Part shown: positions 40,985 through 50,384 of the stretch, one piece after another
How positions within the stretch are numbered: the stretch's first letter is position 1
How the letters are laid out: each line of letters begins with the position of its first letter
Source: Schauerella aestuarii
Lineage (GTDB): Bacteria; Pseudomonadota; Gammaproteobacteria; Burkholderiales; Burkholderiaceae_B
Direction of reading: 5' to 3'
Length of the DNA stretch: 64,000 bases
Assembly: GCF_009866805.1 (NCBI RefSeq)
Contig: NZ_SIZW01000043.1
Span: forward strand, 1-64,000
The notes under the pieces: generated by a model
What the model saw: the letters and a program-made list of their open reading frames with translations, nothing else
The model's database searches: none
What the model was told of the DNA's origin: nothing
Translations under genes and position numbers: made by a program

Positions 40985-42226
40985 ATGCGAATCGACTGCG
41001 ATTTACTCACCGGATTTCTGGGCAGCGGCAAGACAACGCTGTTGAACGCCTGGTTGCGCGCGCCGGAATCGGCGGGCACCGCGGTGGTGGTCAATGAAGT
41101 GGGCGACATCGGTATCGATCAGCTGGTGTTGGCCGAAGTGGCCGAGAACGTCTTGCTGCTCGAGTCGGGTTGCCTGTGCTGCACGCTCAGCGGATCGCTG
41201 CGCGAAACGCTGCTCAACGTGGTTGCCGTGGCGCGTGGCAACGGCACGGCCTTGACGCGCATCGTGATCGAAACCACTGGCCTGGCCGAACCGCTGCCGA
41301 TTCTGCATTCGCTGCTGGGCGACAAGCTGTTGACCGAAACGATGCGGCTCAATCAAGTGATCGTGACGGTGGACGGCGCGCAAGGGTTGCGGCAGTTGCG
41401 CACGCAACCGGAGTCGGTGCGCCAGTTGGCGGCGGCCGAGGTGGTGGTCGTCACGAAAACGGATCTCGCCGATGCGGCAGACGTGCAAGCGTTGGCGCAC
41501 GCGATTGCAGGCGCGAATCCGCTGGCGCACGTGCTGACCTGCACGTCGGGCGATGCGGCAGTTGCGGTGTTTACGCAGCAGGGCGGCACGCGGCAGTGGG
41601 ATGCGGTGCGCGACGGAACCGCGTCTGCTCAAGCGCTCGCCGGGCTGGACCGCAAGGCACATGAACCGCATCACGTACATCACGTGCACGGCGAGCACGG
41701 CGCACACGACAAACACGACAAACACGACAAACACGACGCACACAACGCACACGCCAAACACGAAGCGCATGCAGCTGACTTGGGCCATGCCGATCACGAC
41801 CCCGCTCACGATCACCACCAAGATCACCCCCACACCCAGGATCACGCCTTTCACGAACGTGTGAGCACCGTGAGTTTCTACCTCGACGAGCCCATCACCT
41901 GGGCCGGCATTGCGGCCTGGTGGCATCTCGTCTCGCGGCACTACGGCGACGATCTCTTGCGATGCAAAGGCTTGCTGCGCGTCGCGGACGCCCGCCCGCC
42001 GCAGATCTTTCTGCAAACCGTCGGGCGTGAATTTCACCGGCCCGAACCGATCGATCATTGGCCAGGCAACGATCCGCGTTCGCGGCTCGTGTGCATCGGC
42101 GTGGGCATCGATCGCGCCTGGCTCGCCCACAGTTTGGCGGCGCTGCGCATCGATGAACCTGGCTTGCTGCCGCCGGATCTCGCAGCGCTCGATTCCCTCA
42201 TTCCCCAACCTTCGGAGAGCCGTTGA
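40985..42226 (+). CDS. COG0523 (CobW-type) GTPase with His-rich metal-binding linker
   Basis: 413 residues. P-loop GFLGSGKTTLLNAW, metal site GCLCCT (CxCC), switch ETTGLAEP and NKxD-equivalent TKTDLAD. Between the G domain and the CobW C-terminal domain (about 229-290) is a His/Asp-rich segment with KHD repeats encoded by a 9-base tandem repeat (41705-41737). COG0523 proteins deliver or insert metals such as zinc or cobalt. It is coupled (TGATG) to a metal-dependent amidohydrolase, so it probably metallates that enzyme. ATG at 40985 starts at MRIDCDLLTGF. Confidence 0.88.
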   Translation: MRIDCDLLTGFLGSGKTTLLNAWLRAPESAGTAVVVNEVGDIGIDQLVLAEVAENVLLLESGCLCCTLSGSLRETLLNVVAVARGNGTALTRIVIETTGLAEPLPILHSLLGDKLLTETMRLNQVIVTVDGAQGLRQLRTQPESVRQLAAAEVVVVTKTDLADAADVQALAHAIAGANPLAHVLTCTSGDAAVAVFTQQGGTRQWDAVRDGTASAQALAGLDRKAHEPHHVHHVHGEHGAHDKHDKHDKHDAHNAHAKHEAHAADLGHADHDPAHDHHQDHPHTQDHAFHERVSTVSFYLDEPITWAGIAAWWHLVSRHYGDDLLRCKGLLRVADARPPQIFLQTVGREFHRPEPIDHWPGNDPRSRLVCIGVGIDRAWLAHSLAALRIDEPGLLPPDLAALDSLIPQPSESR

Positions 42227-43596
42227 TGGCCACGGATTTTGTCTTGCGCGGCGGCATTGCCGTCGATGCCGATACGGATGGCCAAGCACTCGACGTGCTG
42301 GTCAAGGATGGCCGCATCGCGGCGCGGTTGTTGCCCGGTACGCCCGTCGCCGAAGGCACGCCTGAGATCTCGGCCCATGGGCTGCATGTGTTCCCGGGGT
42401 TGATCGATGCGCATGTGCACTTCGGGTTTGGCGAGAAGATCACCGAATACGAAACCGAAACCGTATACGCCGCACAAGGCGGCTTCACCACGGTGCTGGG
42501 CTATTTCCTCAATAACGAGGACTACACCGAGGTGTATCGCCGCGAGCAGGAGTATGCGCGCACGCGGGCGTATGTGGATTACGGCTTTCACTTCAGCGTC
42601 GCCAACGAGATGCACGTGCGTGAGCTCTCGGAGTACGTGAACAAATACGGCGTGACGTCGTTCAAGTACTTCATGAACTTCAAAGGTGAAGAGGGCCGCT
42701 ACCTCGGGCTGGACGGCACCGATGACGGCTACTTCTACGATCTGTTGAGCGAAGCTGCCCGACTGGGCGACATCAAGGTGGTTTGCCATACCGAGAACAT
42801 CGAAATCGTGAATCGCATCCGCCGTCGTCTGCAGGCCGAGGGGCGAGACACGCTCAAGGACTGGTCGGCGTCCAAGCCCGCGTTTACCGAGTCTGAAAGC
42901 TGCGTGCGGGCGATGTACTTTGCCGAGCATCTGGGCGCGCGGATCTATATCCCGCATCTGAGCACCCGATTGGCGCTGGATGAGGTGCGCACGTGGCGCG
43001 AGCGCTACGAGCATGTGCATGTGGAAACCTGCCCGCACTATCTCACGCACGACGAAGATTCGGATATCGGCTCGCTGGGCAAAGCCAACCCGCCGTTTCG
43101 CTCGAAAGACGATGTGGAGGCGATGTGGGAAGGCTTGCGCGACGGCAGCATCGATGTGGTGGCTTCCGATCACGTGCCGCGCAAGAAGGCCACCAAGGAA
43201 CGGCCGCTGTGGCTGGCCTCGCAAGGGTTTCCCGGCACGGCCACGATCCTGCCGGTGCTGCTTTCAGAGGGTTATCACAAGGGGCGATTGGGGTTGGCAC
43301 GCATCGCCGATCTGCTCACGCGTGGGCCTGCACGCATCTTCAATCTCGATCCCAAGAAAGGCTCGCTCGCCGTTGGCGCCGATGCCGATCTTACGCTGGT
43401 CGATCTCGAACGCAGCCGCGTGGTGCGTGCCGAAGAACTCGGTTCGTACTCCGATTACAGCCTGTATGACGGTTGGGATCTGAAGGGGTGGCCCGTCCGC
43501 ACGATCGTACGCGGCGAGACGGTGATGCAGGACGGCAAGATGGTGGGCAAACCAGGATATGGGCGCTATCTCTCGCGCAAGGTGAATGCGAAATGA
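42226..43596 (+). CDS. Hydantoinase/dihydropyrimidinase-like amidohydrolase
   Basis: 456 residues, TIM-barrel amidohydrolase. Binuclear metal ligands: HxH in IDAHVHFGFG, bridging Lys in SFKYFMNFKG, His in VVCHTEN, His in YIPHLST and Asp in VASDHVPR. Cyclic-amide hydrolases of this group open hydantoins, dihydropyrimidines or related rings. The Leu/Phe-rich substrate loops are not specific enough to name one. ATG at 42226 has GGAGAG upstream and overlaps the GTPase stop. The isochorismatase-like gene after it suggests the ureido product is then hydrolysed. Confidence 0.88.
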   Translation: MATDFVLRGGIAVDADTDGQALDVLVKDGRIAARLLPGTPVAEGTPEISAHGLHVFPGLIDAHVHFGFGEKITEYETETVYAAQGGFTTVLGYFLNNEDYTEVYRREQEYARTRAYVDYGFHFSVANEMHVRELSEYVNKYGVTSFKYFMNFKGEEGRYLGLDGTDDGYFYDLLSEAARLGDIKVVCHTENIEIVNRIRRRLQAEGRDTLKDWSASKPAFTESESCVRAMYFAEHLGARIYIPHLSTRLALDEVRTWRERYEHVHVETCPHYLTHDEDSDIGSLGKANPPFRSKDDVEAMWEGLRDGSIDVVASDHVPRKKATKERPLWLASQGFPGTATILPVLLSEGYHKGRLGLARIADLLTRGPARIFNLDPKKGSLAVGADADLTLVDLERSRVVRAEELGSYSDYSLYDGWDLKGWPVRTIVRGETVMQDGKMVGKPGYGRYLSRKVNAK

Positions 43597-44300
43597 ATGA
43601 CGTAACGACGAAACCGTGGGACAACATCATCAGCGAAGACGAGCAACGCGCTTATCGGGCGGCGGGCTTCGGCCGGCCTTCCGGGTTGGGCGTTCGGCCC
43701 GCGCTGTTGATCATCGATGTGCAGTACCGCACCGTGGGTACGACCCCGCAGCCGTTCTGGGAGTCCATCAAGGAATTTCCAACGAGTTGCGGCGACGTGG
43801 GCTGGAAGGCGGTGGGCAATATCGCCAAGTTGCTGGCGACCTTTCGCGAGCGCGGCTGGCCGGTGCTGTATCCGCATGTGGCGCCCAAAACGTCTACCGA
43901 TGCCGGCCGGCTGGCCGACAAGGTGCCGTCGATCATGACGATCCCCGCGCACGGCTATGACTTCGTCAAGGAAGTTGCGCCGCAGCCCGGCGACGTGCTG
44001 CTGCCTAAGAAACATCCGAGCGCGTTCTTCGGTACGGCGCTGGCCAGCCACCTGATCGATCTGCAGGCCGACACGTTGATCGTCACGGGCTGCACCACCA
44101 GCGGCTGCGTGCGCGGCAGTGTGGTCGACGCGTTCTCATTGAATTTCCGCGTTTTCGTGCCGCAAGACGCCGTGTATGACCGCAGTCAGGTCTCGCATGC
44201 CGTGAATCTGTTCGACATGTCGGAGAAGTATGCCGACGTGGGCACTACCGAGTCGATTATCGCCAGTCTGCAAAACGTTGGCCGCAAGGCCCAAGCCTAA
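43593..44300 (+). CDS. Isochorismatase-like cysteine hydrolase (N-carbamoyl amidohydrolase type)
   Basis: 235 residues. Catalytic triad Asp in LLIIDVQYRT, Lys in LLPKKHPSAF and Cys in GCTTSGCVRGSVVDA. Closest by appearance to N-carbamoylsarcosine amidases and related ureido hydrolases, which release CO2 and ammonia from N-carbamoyl compounds. The start overlaps the hydantoinase stop (ATGA). Together they make a ring-opening then deamidation sequence. Confidence 0.88.
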   Translation: MNDVTTKPWDNIISEDEQRAYRAAGFGRPSGLGVRPALLIIDVQYRTVGTTPQPFWESIKEFPTSCGDVGWKAVGNIAKLLATFRERGWPVLYPHVAPKTSTDAGRLADKVPSIMTIPAHGYDFVKEVAPQPGDVLLPKKHPSAFFGTALASHLIDLQADTLIVTGCTTSGCVRGSVVDAFSLNFRVFVPQDAVYDRSQVSHAVNLFDMSEKYADVGTTESIIASLQNVGRKAQA

Positions 44301-44323
44301 TCATGTTCGTGGGGAAAACAATC

Positions 44324-45484
44324 ATGAAGAATCTACGTCGAAGCCTCATCGTGTCGTTGGTGGCGGTGGCCGCCGGCATTGGCATTTCGGGCCAGGTGAT
44401 GGCGCAAACGGCCAAAGAGCCGCTGCGTTTCGGTCTTGCGATGCCGTTGACGGGATCGCAAGCGTTGTTTGGTGCCGATCAGGCCAAGGCCGCGCAGTGG
44501 GCGGTGGACGACATCAACGCCAAGGGCGGCGTGGACGGCCACAAACTTGAAATGATTCTGCTCGATACGCAAGCGGATCCGCGATTGGGCATCAATGCCG
44601 TCAATCGTTTAGTGAACGTCGACCGCGTTCCGGTCTTCGGTACGGCCTGGAGTGCGGTGGTGAAAGCGGTGGCGCCCATCGCCAACCGCAGCGAAGTGCT
44701 GGGCCTGAGTGTGGGCGCCAATTCACCCGAAATCGCCAAGCTGGGCGACTACATCTACACCACGTATCCGCTGGCGGATGTGGACGTGGTGGCGCAAGCC
44801 CGATACGCGCGCGAAACACTCAAGAAAGAGCGCGCCGCCGTGCTGTACATCCACAACGACAGCGGTGTGGAGGGCGCGAAGATCTATCGCGATGCCTTCG
44901 AGAAGCTGGGTGGAAAAGTGGTGGCTTATGAGGCTTACGACGCGCAGTCCACGGACTACACCGGCGCGCTGTTGAAGGTGCGGGCTTCCAATCCTGAAAT
45001 CATCCATATCCAGGGGCTGGTATCGGATCTGCCGCAGGTGGTGGCGCAGTTGCGGCAGTTGGGTCTGAAGCAGCCGATTTCCACCTACTCCGCCGGCTAC
45101 AACCCCAAGATCGTGGCGCAGTTGGGCGCGGCCGCCGAAGGCATGCTCGTGTCGGCCCTGGCGCCGTCGGCCGAGCAAAACCCGCGCATCGCCGAGTTCG
45201 TGGCGCGCTGGCAGAAGGCGGAAGGACGCGTGCCCAACGGCCTGCCGTATACCCAGTATCTGTATGACATGCCGTACTTGATCTCCAATCTGTACAGCCA
45301 CCTGCTCAAGAACAATCAGCCGTTGACCGGTGCCAATATGCGCCGCGCCCTGGTCGATATCGGCACCTTCGATCTGCCGATGACCGGCAAGCTTGAAGTG
45401 GGCGCCGATCACCGCGTGAACAAGCCGGTGTATCTGTTCGAGGTCAAAGGCGGGCAGTTCGTGCCGGTTGCGACCATCCAATAA
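44324..45484 (+). CDS. Branched-chain-amino-acid-type ABC transporter, substrate-binding protein
   Basis: 386 residues with a signal peptide ending VMAQTAKE. Type I periplasmic-binding fold (Leu/Ile/Val-receptor family): RFGLAMPLTGSQALFGADQAKAAQWAVDDINAKGG, LGLSVGANSPEIAKLGDYIYTTYP. Delivers the operon's substrate to the permeases that follow. ATG at 44324 preceded by GGGGA. Confidence 0.92.
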   Translation: MKNLRRSLIVSLVAVAAGIGISGQVMAQTAKEPLRFGLAMPLTGSQALFGADQAKAAQWAVDDINAKGGVDGHKLEMILLDTQADPRLGINAVNRLVNVDRVPVFGTAWSAVVKAVAPIANRSEVLGLSVGANSPEIAKLGDYIYTTYPLADVDVVAQARYARETLKKERAAVLYIHNDSGVEGAKIYRDAFEKLGGKVVAYEAYDAQSTDYTGALLKVRASNPEIIHIQGLVSDLPQVVAQLRQLGLKQPISTYSAGYNPKIVAQLGAAAEGMLVSALAPSAEQNPRIAEFVARWQKAEGRVPNGLPYTQYLYDMPYLISNLYSHLLKNNQPLTGANMRRALVDIGTFDLPMTGKLEVGADHRVNKPVYLFEVKGGQFVPVATIQ

Positions 45485-45528
45485 AAACAGCCACGCGCGG
45501 GGCGACCCGCGCCACAAGGGGAGCAGCG

Positions 45529-46449
45529 ATGCTGGATTTCCAGACGCTCATGCAGATCTTCTGGACGGGTCTGGCCAACTCGAGCTATGCGGTGCTGTTG
45601 GCCGCGGCGTTCGCGTTGGTATTGAAGGTGGTCAAAGTATGGAACTTTGCCCAGGCCGGGATGATGGGGATCGCCTACTACACGATGTATGCGGCGATCC
45701 AGAAATTCGGCTTGCCCGGTTCGGTCGCCTTGCTGCTGGGCGCGCTGGCTGCCATTGCCGCCGCGTTGGCGATGGAGGTGTTCGGCTTGCAAACCTTCCG
45801 CCGCCGTCACTCACCGCCGCTCACGTTCTTCATCTTCACCCTGGTGTTGTCGGAGCTGGTGCAGTATCTGCTGGCCATGGTTGCAGGCACCGAGCCGGTA
45901 TCGCTTGCCGCTACGCTCATGTCGACCTCTCACATCGTGGGTGGCGTGGTGATCAGCGAGTGGGATCTCAAGGCGATCGGCACCACGGTGGTGTTGATGG
46001 GCCTGCTCTATCTCGTGATGCATCGCTCGCGGCAGGGGCAGTTCATGATCGCCGCGGCCGATAATCCCCATCTTTCGCGCCTGTACGGCATCAACGTGCG
46101 GCGCGTCTATGCCGTGACCTTCGTGATCGCAGCCATCCTGATCGCGGTGGGCATGTATCTCTTCGGCACGCGTGCATCGATGGTGCCCAATACACCGCTC
46201 GAAATGATGCTCTTCGCCGTGATCGCCGCGTTGCTGGGCGGCATGGGCAATGTGTTTGGCGCGGCCATCGCGGCGGTATTCCTGGGGCTCTTGCGTGCCT
46301 TCAGCATTCTTGTGATTCCTTCCGCCTGGCAGAGCTTGATCCTGTACGCGTTGCTTTTCATCACCATCCTGTTCTTCCCGCAGGGCGTGCGCATCAAGCG
46401 TCGCGCGCGCAAACCCGCCACGGCCGCCGCACCTGCGGCCGGCGTCTGA
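45529..46449 (+). CDS. Branched-chain-type ABC transporter permease (LivH-like)
   Basis: 306 residues, about eight membrane helices, with the LivH EAA-type loop region (AAADNPHLSRLYGINVRRVY) and LGGMGNVFGAAIAA. Forms the membrane channel with the LivM-like partner. GGGGAG precedes the ATG. Confidence 0.93.
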   Translation: MLDFQTLMQIFWTGLANSSYAVLLAAAFALVLKVVKVWNFAQAGMMGIAYYTMYAAIQKFGLPGSVALLLGALAAIAAALAMEVFGLQTFRRRHSPPLTFFIFTLVLSELVQYLLAMVAGTEPVSLAATLMSTSHIVGGVVISEWDLKAIGTTVVLMGLLYLVMHRSRQGQFMIAAADNPHLSRLYGINVRRVYAVTFVIAAILIAVGMYLFGTRASMVPNTPLEMMLFAVIAALLGGMGNVFGAAIAAVFLGLLRAFSILVIPSAWQSLILYALLFITILFFPQGVRIKRRARKPATAAAPAAGV

Positions 46450-46469
46450 ACAGCGTACGGAGTCGCATC

Positions 46470-47345
46470 ATGGAATATGTCGCGTCATTGCTGGTGCTGG
46501 TCGGGCTGTATGTGATCCTGGCCTCCAGCTTCAACCTCATCATCGGATTCGGCGGGCTGATCAGCATCGCCCATCCTATTTTTTTCGCACTTGGCGCCTA
46601 CACGGTGGGCGTGCTGAGTACACAGTTCGGCTTGCATCCGGTGCTCAGCGTGGCTGCGGGCTTCGGCATCTCGATGGCGTTCTCGTTCATGCTGTCGTTG
46701 CCGTCCTTGCGGATCTCGGGCGACTACCTGCTGATCACGAGCATCGGTTTTCAGCTGGGGCTCCTGGAAATCATCAAGAACCTCGATTTCGTTGGCGGCG
46801 CAAGCGGGCTCGGCGGCATTCCCAACGTGGTGCAAGGCAATCGCAATCTCGTGTTCGCGGGCATCGCGCTGGGTGTGGCGCTCGTGGTGGTGCTGGCGAT
46901 TCGCGCGCTGGTGCGCGGGCCCTATGGCCGCGCAATCCAGGCCATGCGCGACGATGAATTGGCGTTTCTGGCCCTGGGCCGCAACGCCATGAACATCAAG
47001 ATCGCCATCTTCGCATTGGGTTCAGGCGTGGCGGGCATTGCCGGCGGACTGTATGCCTATTACTACCAGTACGTCACGCCGGATCAATTTCAGATTTTGC
47101 AGTCGGCCATGATTCTCACGATGGTCGTGGTGGGTGGGATGGGTTCGGTACTCGGTCCGGTGGTGGGCGCGGTATTGCTGCTGCTGTTGCCCGAGGCCAT
47201 TACGTTCCTGAACTTGCCGTCCGGCATCATGGGCCCCTTGCAAGGCGTGATTTTCACCTCGCTGGTGATCCTGTTTCTTTTCCTGCGGCCGCAAGGACTG
47301 GTGGCCTCTGCCAAAGGCAGCGCGGCGCATGGAGGTCAATCGTGA
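46470..47345 (+). CDS. Branched-chain-type ABC transporter permease (LivM-like)
   Basis: 291 residues, about eight to nine membrane helices, characteristic VLASSFNLIIGFGGLISIAHPIFFALGAY opening, RDDELAFLALGRN cytoplasmic loop and GGMGSVLGPVVGA. The stop overlaps the GTG of the next gene. Confidence 0.93.
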   Translation: MEYVASLLVLVGLYVILASSFNLIIGFGGLISIAHPIFFALGAYTVGVLSTQFGLHPVLSVAAGFGISMAFSFMLSLPSLRISGDYLLITSIGFQLGLLEIIKNLDFVGGASGLGGIPNVVQGNRNLVFAGIALGVALVVVLAIRALVRGPYGRAIQAMRDDELAFLALGRNAMNIKIAIFALGSGVAGIAGGLYAYYYQYVTPDQFQILQSAMILTMVVVGGMGSVLGPVVGAVLLLLLPEAITFLNLPSGIMGPLQGVIFTSLVILFLFLRPQGLVASAKGSAAHGGQS

Positions 47346-48100
47346 CAACAGTGCTCAACCTCAAAGGCGTGTGCAAGCGCTTCGGCGGCGTGGTCGTATC
47401 GGACAACATCGACCTTGAGATCCGCAGCGGCGAGATCCTGGGGCTGATCGGGCCGAACGGCGCCGGCAAGACATCGCTGTTCAACTTGATCTCCGGCGTG
47501 GTGCCGGCTGATGCCGGCACCATCGTGCTCGGCGACCGTACGCTCACCGGGCTGCCGCTGTATGCGCGGGCACGCCTGGGCGTGGCGCGCACCTGGCAGC
47601 ACATGCGATTGTTTGGATCGCTATCGGTGCTCGACAACATGATGATCGCGCCGTCGCATTATCCCGGCGAATCGTTGTGGCGCCTCATCACGGCCGGCCC
47701 TTCGGTGAAACGCGCGGAAGCGGCCACGCGCGAAAGGGCGCACGGGATCCTGGCGCGGATGAAGCTGGAGGCGTTGGCGGATGCGAACGTCAACGACATC
47801 ACCTTTGGGCAGCAGAAGCTGGTGGGGCTGGCGCGCGCATTGATGAGCGAGGGGCCGTTGCTGTTGCTCGACGAGCCCATGGCCGGCGTGGAGGGCATGG
47901 CGTACGAGACGATGCGCGACATCGTGCGTGAAGAGGCGGCCGCCGGACGCGCGGTATGCGTGGTCGAGCACAACGTGTCGTTCATTCGCGACTTGTGCAA
48001 CAGCGCGGTGTTCATGGCGCAAGGTCGCATTCTCGAACGCGGCGATGTGACCACGTTGCTGGAAAGCAAAACGCTGGCCGAACTTTACTTCGGGCAATAG
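47342..48100 (+). CDS. Branched-chain-type ABC transporter ATP-binding protein (LivG-like)
   Basis: 252 residues. Walker A GPNGAGKTS, the LivG-type arginine-rich ARTWQHMRLF, an ABC signature shifted to DITFGQQKLVGLAR (canonical LSGGQ replaced by TFGQQ), Walker B LLLLDEPMAG and switch His in VVEHN. The altered signature is common in LivG proteins. GTG start with GGAGG. Confidence 0.93.
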   Translation: MTTVLNLKGVCKRFGGVVVSDNIDLEIRSGEILGLIGPNGAGKTSLFNLISGVVPADAGTIVLGDRTLTGLPLYARARLGVARTWQHMRLFGSLSVLDNMMIAPSHYPGESLWRLITAGPSVKRAEAATRERAHGILARMKLEALADANVNDITFGQQKLVGLARALMSEGPLLLLDEPMAGVEGMAYETMRDIVREEAAAGRAVCVVEHNVSFIRDLCNSAVFMAQGRILERGDVTTLLESKTLAELYFGQ

Positions 48101-48127
48101 CGCGCAGTCGCGCGAGAGAGGATTCAG

Positions 48128-48823
48128 ATGCTTGAACTGAAGGGCGTCAATGCCCATTACGGCAAACTCCACGTGCTGCACGATCTGTCGCTCAGCGTGC
48201 CCGAAGGGCAACGGGTGGGCGTGTTCGGTCACAACGGCGCCGGCAAGACGACGATGCTGCGTGCGTGCCTGGGCGATCTCGAGGGGTGCGACGGCGATGT
48301 GCGGTATCGCAACCAGCCGATTCGTGCAGGTGAGGTGCACCACAACGTCGCTTACGGTATGGCGTTTGTGCCGCAAGGCAATAACGTCTTCCGCGAATTG
48401 CAGGTCGAACAGAACCTGGCCATCGCCGGTTTGAAGCACGACGCCACGGCACGCAAGCGTGCCTTCGACGAGGTGTATGCGCTGTTTCCCTTGCTGGCCG
48501 AACGCAGCGAGCAGGTCGCGGGGTCATTGAGCGGCGGTCAGCAGCAGATGCTGGCGCTGGGCATGGCATTGATGACGCAGCCGTCGATTCTGCTGTTGGA
48601 CGAGCCCACGATCGGGCTGGCGCCGGTGATCGTGCGCGATGTGCTGGCCACCGTGACGGAGATCAACCGTACGCGCGGCACCACTGTGGTCATCGTGGAG
48701 CAGAACGTGCAAGCCACGCTGCAGAACGTGGACCGGGCCGTGGTGATCAAGTCGGGCCGCGTGATCTACGACGGCGCGAGTGCCGAACTGCTCAAACAAG
48801 AAAGTTTGTGGGACCTGTTTTGA
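48128..48823 (+). CDS. Branched-chain-type ABC transporter ATP-binding protein (LivF-like)
   Basis: 231 residues. Walker A GHNGAGKTT, signature LSGGQQQMLALGMALM, Walker B ILLLDEPTIGL and VVIVEQN. Second ATPase subunit of the importer. Confidence 0.93.
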   Translation: MLELKGVNAHYGKLHVLHDLSLSVPEGQRVGVFGHNGAGKTTMLRACLGDLEGCDGDVRYRNQPIRAGEVHHNVAYGMAFVPQGNNVFRELQVEQNLAIAGLKHDATARKRAFDEVYALFPLLAERSEQVAGSLSGGQQQMLALGMALMTQPSILLLDEPTIGLAPVIVRDVLATVTEINRTRGTTVVIVEQNVQATLQNVDRAVVIKSGRVIYDGASAELLKQESLWDLF

Positions 48824-48849
48824 GTACGCGCGATCTGGGGGCGAATGCG

Positions 48850-50352
48850 ATGGCAAACGATTTCGCTGCACGACCGGTGCCTGGTTCTGATAGCGGACAA
48901 GCAAGCGATGGCATCCAGGTCATCGATGGCGGGCAAGTGGGAGATGGCGTCGAGACGGCGCGAGCGGACGCGGCGAGTGCTTTTGCCACCTGCTTGCGGC
49001 GCATTGCCGCCTGCGAGTGGCCGGATCTGCCGGTGGCGGCGCGACGCCGCGCGGCCATGATCGTGGCCGACAACGTTTCGGCTGCATTCAGCGCGGCGGA
49101 TGAGCCCGAAGTCGTGCGCGCCCGACAGTTGGCGTTGAGCGAAGGCGACGCGGGTGCGGTAACGATCCTCGCGCGTGGCCGGCCGCTCGCCTCGCGACGC
49201 GATGCGGCGTCGATCAATGGCTTGACGATGGGATGGAACGAACTCGACGAGGGCTACCGTAAAGCGGTGTGCCACGGCGGGTTGTATGTGTTGCCCGCAT
49301 TGCTGGCGACCGCAGAGGCGCGTGGCGCGAGCGCCCGCGACGTCTTGCGTGCGCTGATCCTGGGCTACGAGATCGTTGCACGCGTCGCACGCGCCTGGCG
49401 CTTTCCCGATCTGCGCTTGCATCCGCATGCGTTGCTGGCGCCCGTGGGCGCGGCGGCTGGCGTGGCGTTGCTGCGGCGCTTGCCTGCCGACGAATTGATC
49501 GCCGCCGTGGCGGGTGCCGCAGCGCTGGGAATGGCCGGGCCCTTCAATCAAGCCGTGCAAGGCGCCCTGATACGCAACACCTGGGCCGCGCACGGCGCCG
49601 CAGCAGGCATTGCCGCCGTCGACCATGCGCGTGCCGGGATCGGTGGCCTGGCGAGTACGCCCTATGACGTCTACGTCACCAGCCTCGGCACGACCACGGA
49701 TCTTTCAGCCTTCGACGATGACGGCGACTGGGCCGTATGCGCGGGCTATCAAAAAATCAACGCGTGCTGCCAGTATGCACATTCTTCGATTGCTGCCGTG
49801 GAGGCGTTGATTGCGCGGACACCGGCCTTGCTTGACGGCGACGCGGTGAGCGCCGTGCGCGTGTGGGCACACCCGCTTGCGCTCAAGCTCGACAATCGCC
49901 AGCCCTCGACCACGCTGGCGGCGAAGTTCTCGCTGCCGCATGCGGTGGCCGCAGCCATCGTGCATGGCCACGGCGGTGTCGCGGCATTCGATTCGGCCTC
50001 ATTATCGGATCCGCGTATCGCGCGGCTGCGGCAACTGATCGAGATCGTGCCTTTCGACGCCGTGCGACCGGCGCCGCACGATCGGCCGGCGACGGTCGAG
50101 ATCGTGACTGCCGCAGGCGCAGATCGCGAGACGTGCTGGAGCGCGCCTGGCGGACCGGATCTGCCGTTCGATGAACAAGCGATTTGGCGCAAAGTGGCCG
50201 CGTTGTGCGCACCGGTGGCGCCATCGGCTGCCGGCGTGCTTGAACGGCTCGCGCAAGTGGCCGTTGAAAGCGGCGATGGCGCGATGTCGCTTTCGCTGTC
50301 GAGCACATGGTCTGCGTCGCTCGACGCGATGTTTGCCGAACCGCAGCGTTGA
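48850..50352 (+). CDS. MmgE/PrpD-family protein
   Basis: 500 residues, longer than usual because of an Asp/Gly-rich N-terminal ~50. The MmgE/PrpD core is clear: ADNVSAAF, LGYEIVARVARAW, HPHALLAPVGAAAGVALL, and the conserved KINACCQYAHSSIAAV. The family contains 2-methylcitrate dehydratase, aconitate decarboxylase and imino-acid epimerases; the reaction here is unknown. ATG at 48850 is preceded by GGGGGCG; a TTG at 48820 overlapping the LivF stop is also possible. Confidence 0.85.
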   Translation: MANDFAARPVPGSDSGQASDGIQVIDGGQVGDGVETARADAASAFATCLRRIAACEWPDLPVAARRRAAMIVADNVSAAFSAADEPEVVRARQLALSEGDAGAVTILARGRPLASRRDAASINGLTMGWNELDEGYRKAVCHGGLYVLPALLATAEARGASARDVLRALILGYEIVARVARAWRFPDLRLHPHALLAPVGAAAGVALLRRLPADELIAAVAGAAALGMAGPFNQAVQGALIRNTWAAHGAAAGIAAVDHARAGIGGLASTPYDVYVTSLGTTTDLSAFDDDGDWAVCAGYQKINACCQYAHSSIAAVEALIARTPALLDGDAVSAVRVWAHPLALKLDNRQPSTTLAAKFSLPHAVAAAIVHGHGGVAAFDSASLSDPRIARLRQLIEIVPFDAVRPAPHDRPATVEIVTAAGADRETCWSAPGGPDLPFDEQAIWRKVAALCAPVAPSAAGVLERLAQVAVESGDGAMSLSLSSTWSASLDAMFAEPQR

Positions 50353-50384
50353 TCGAACAACACAAACGAGGAGAGGGCTTCAGC

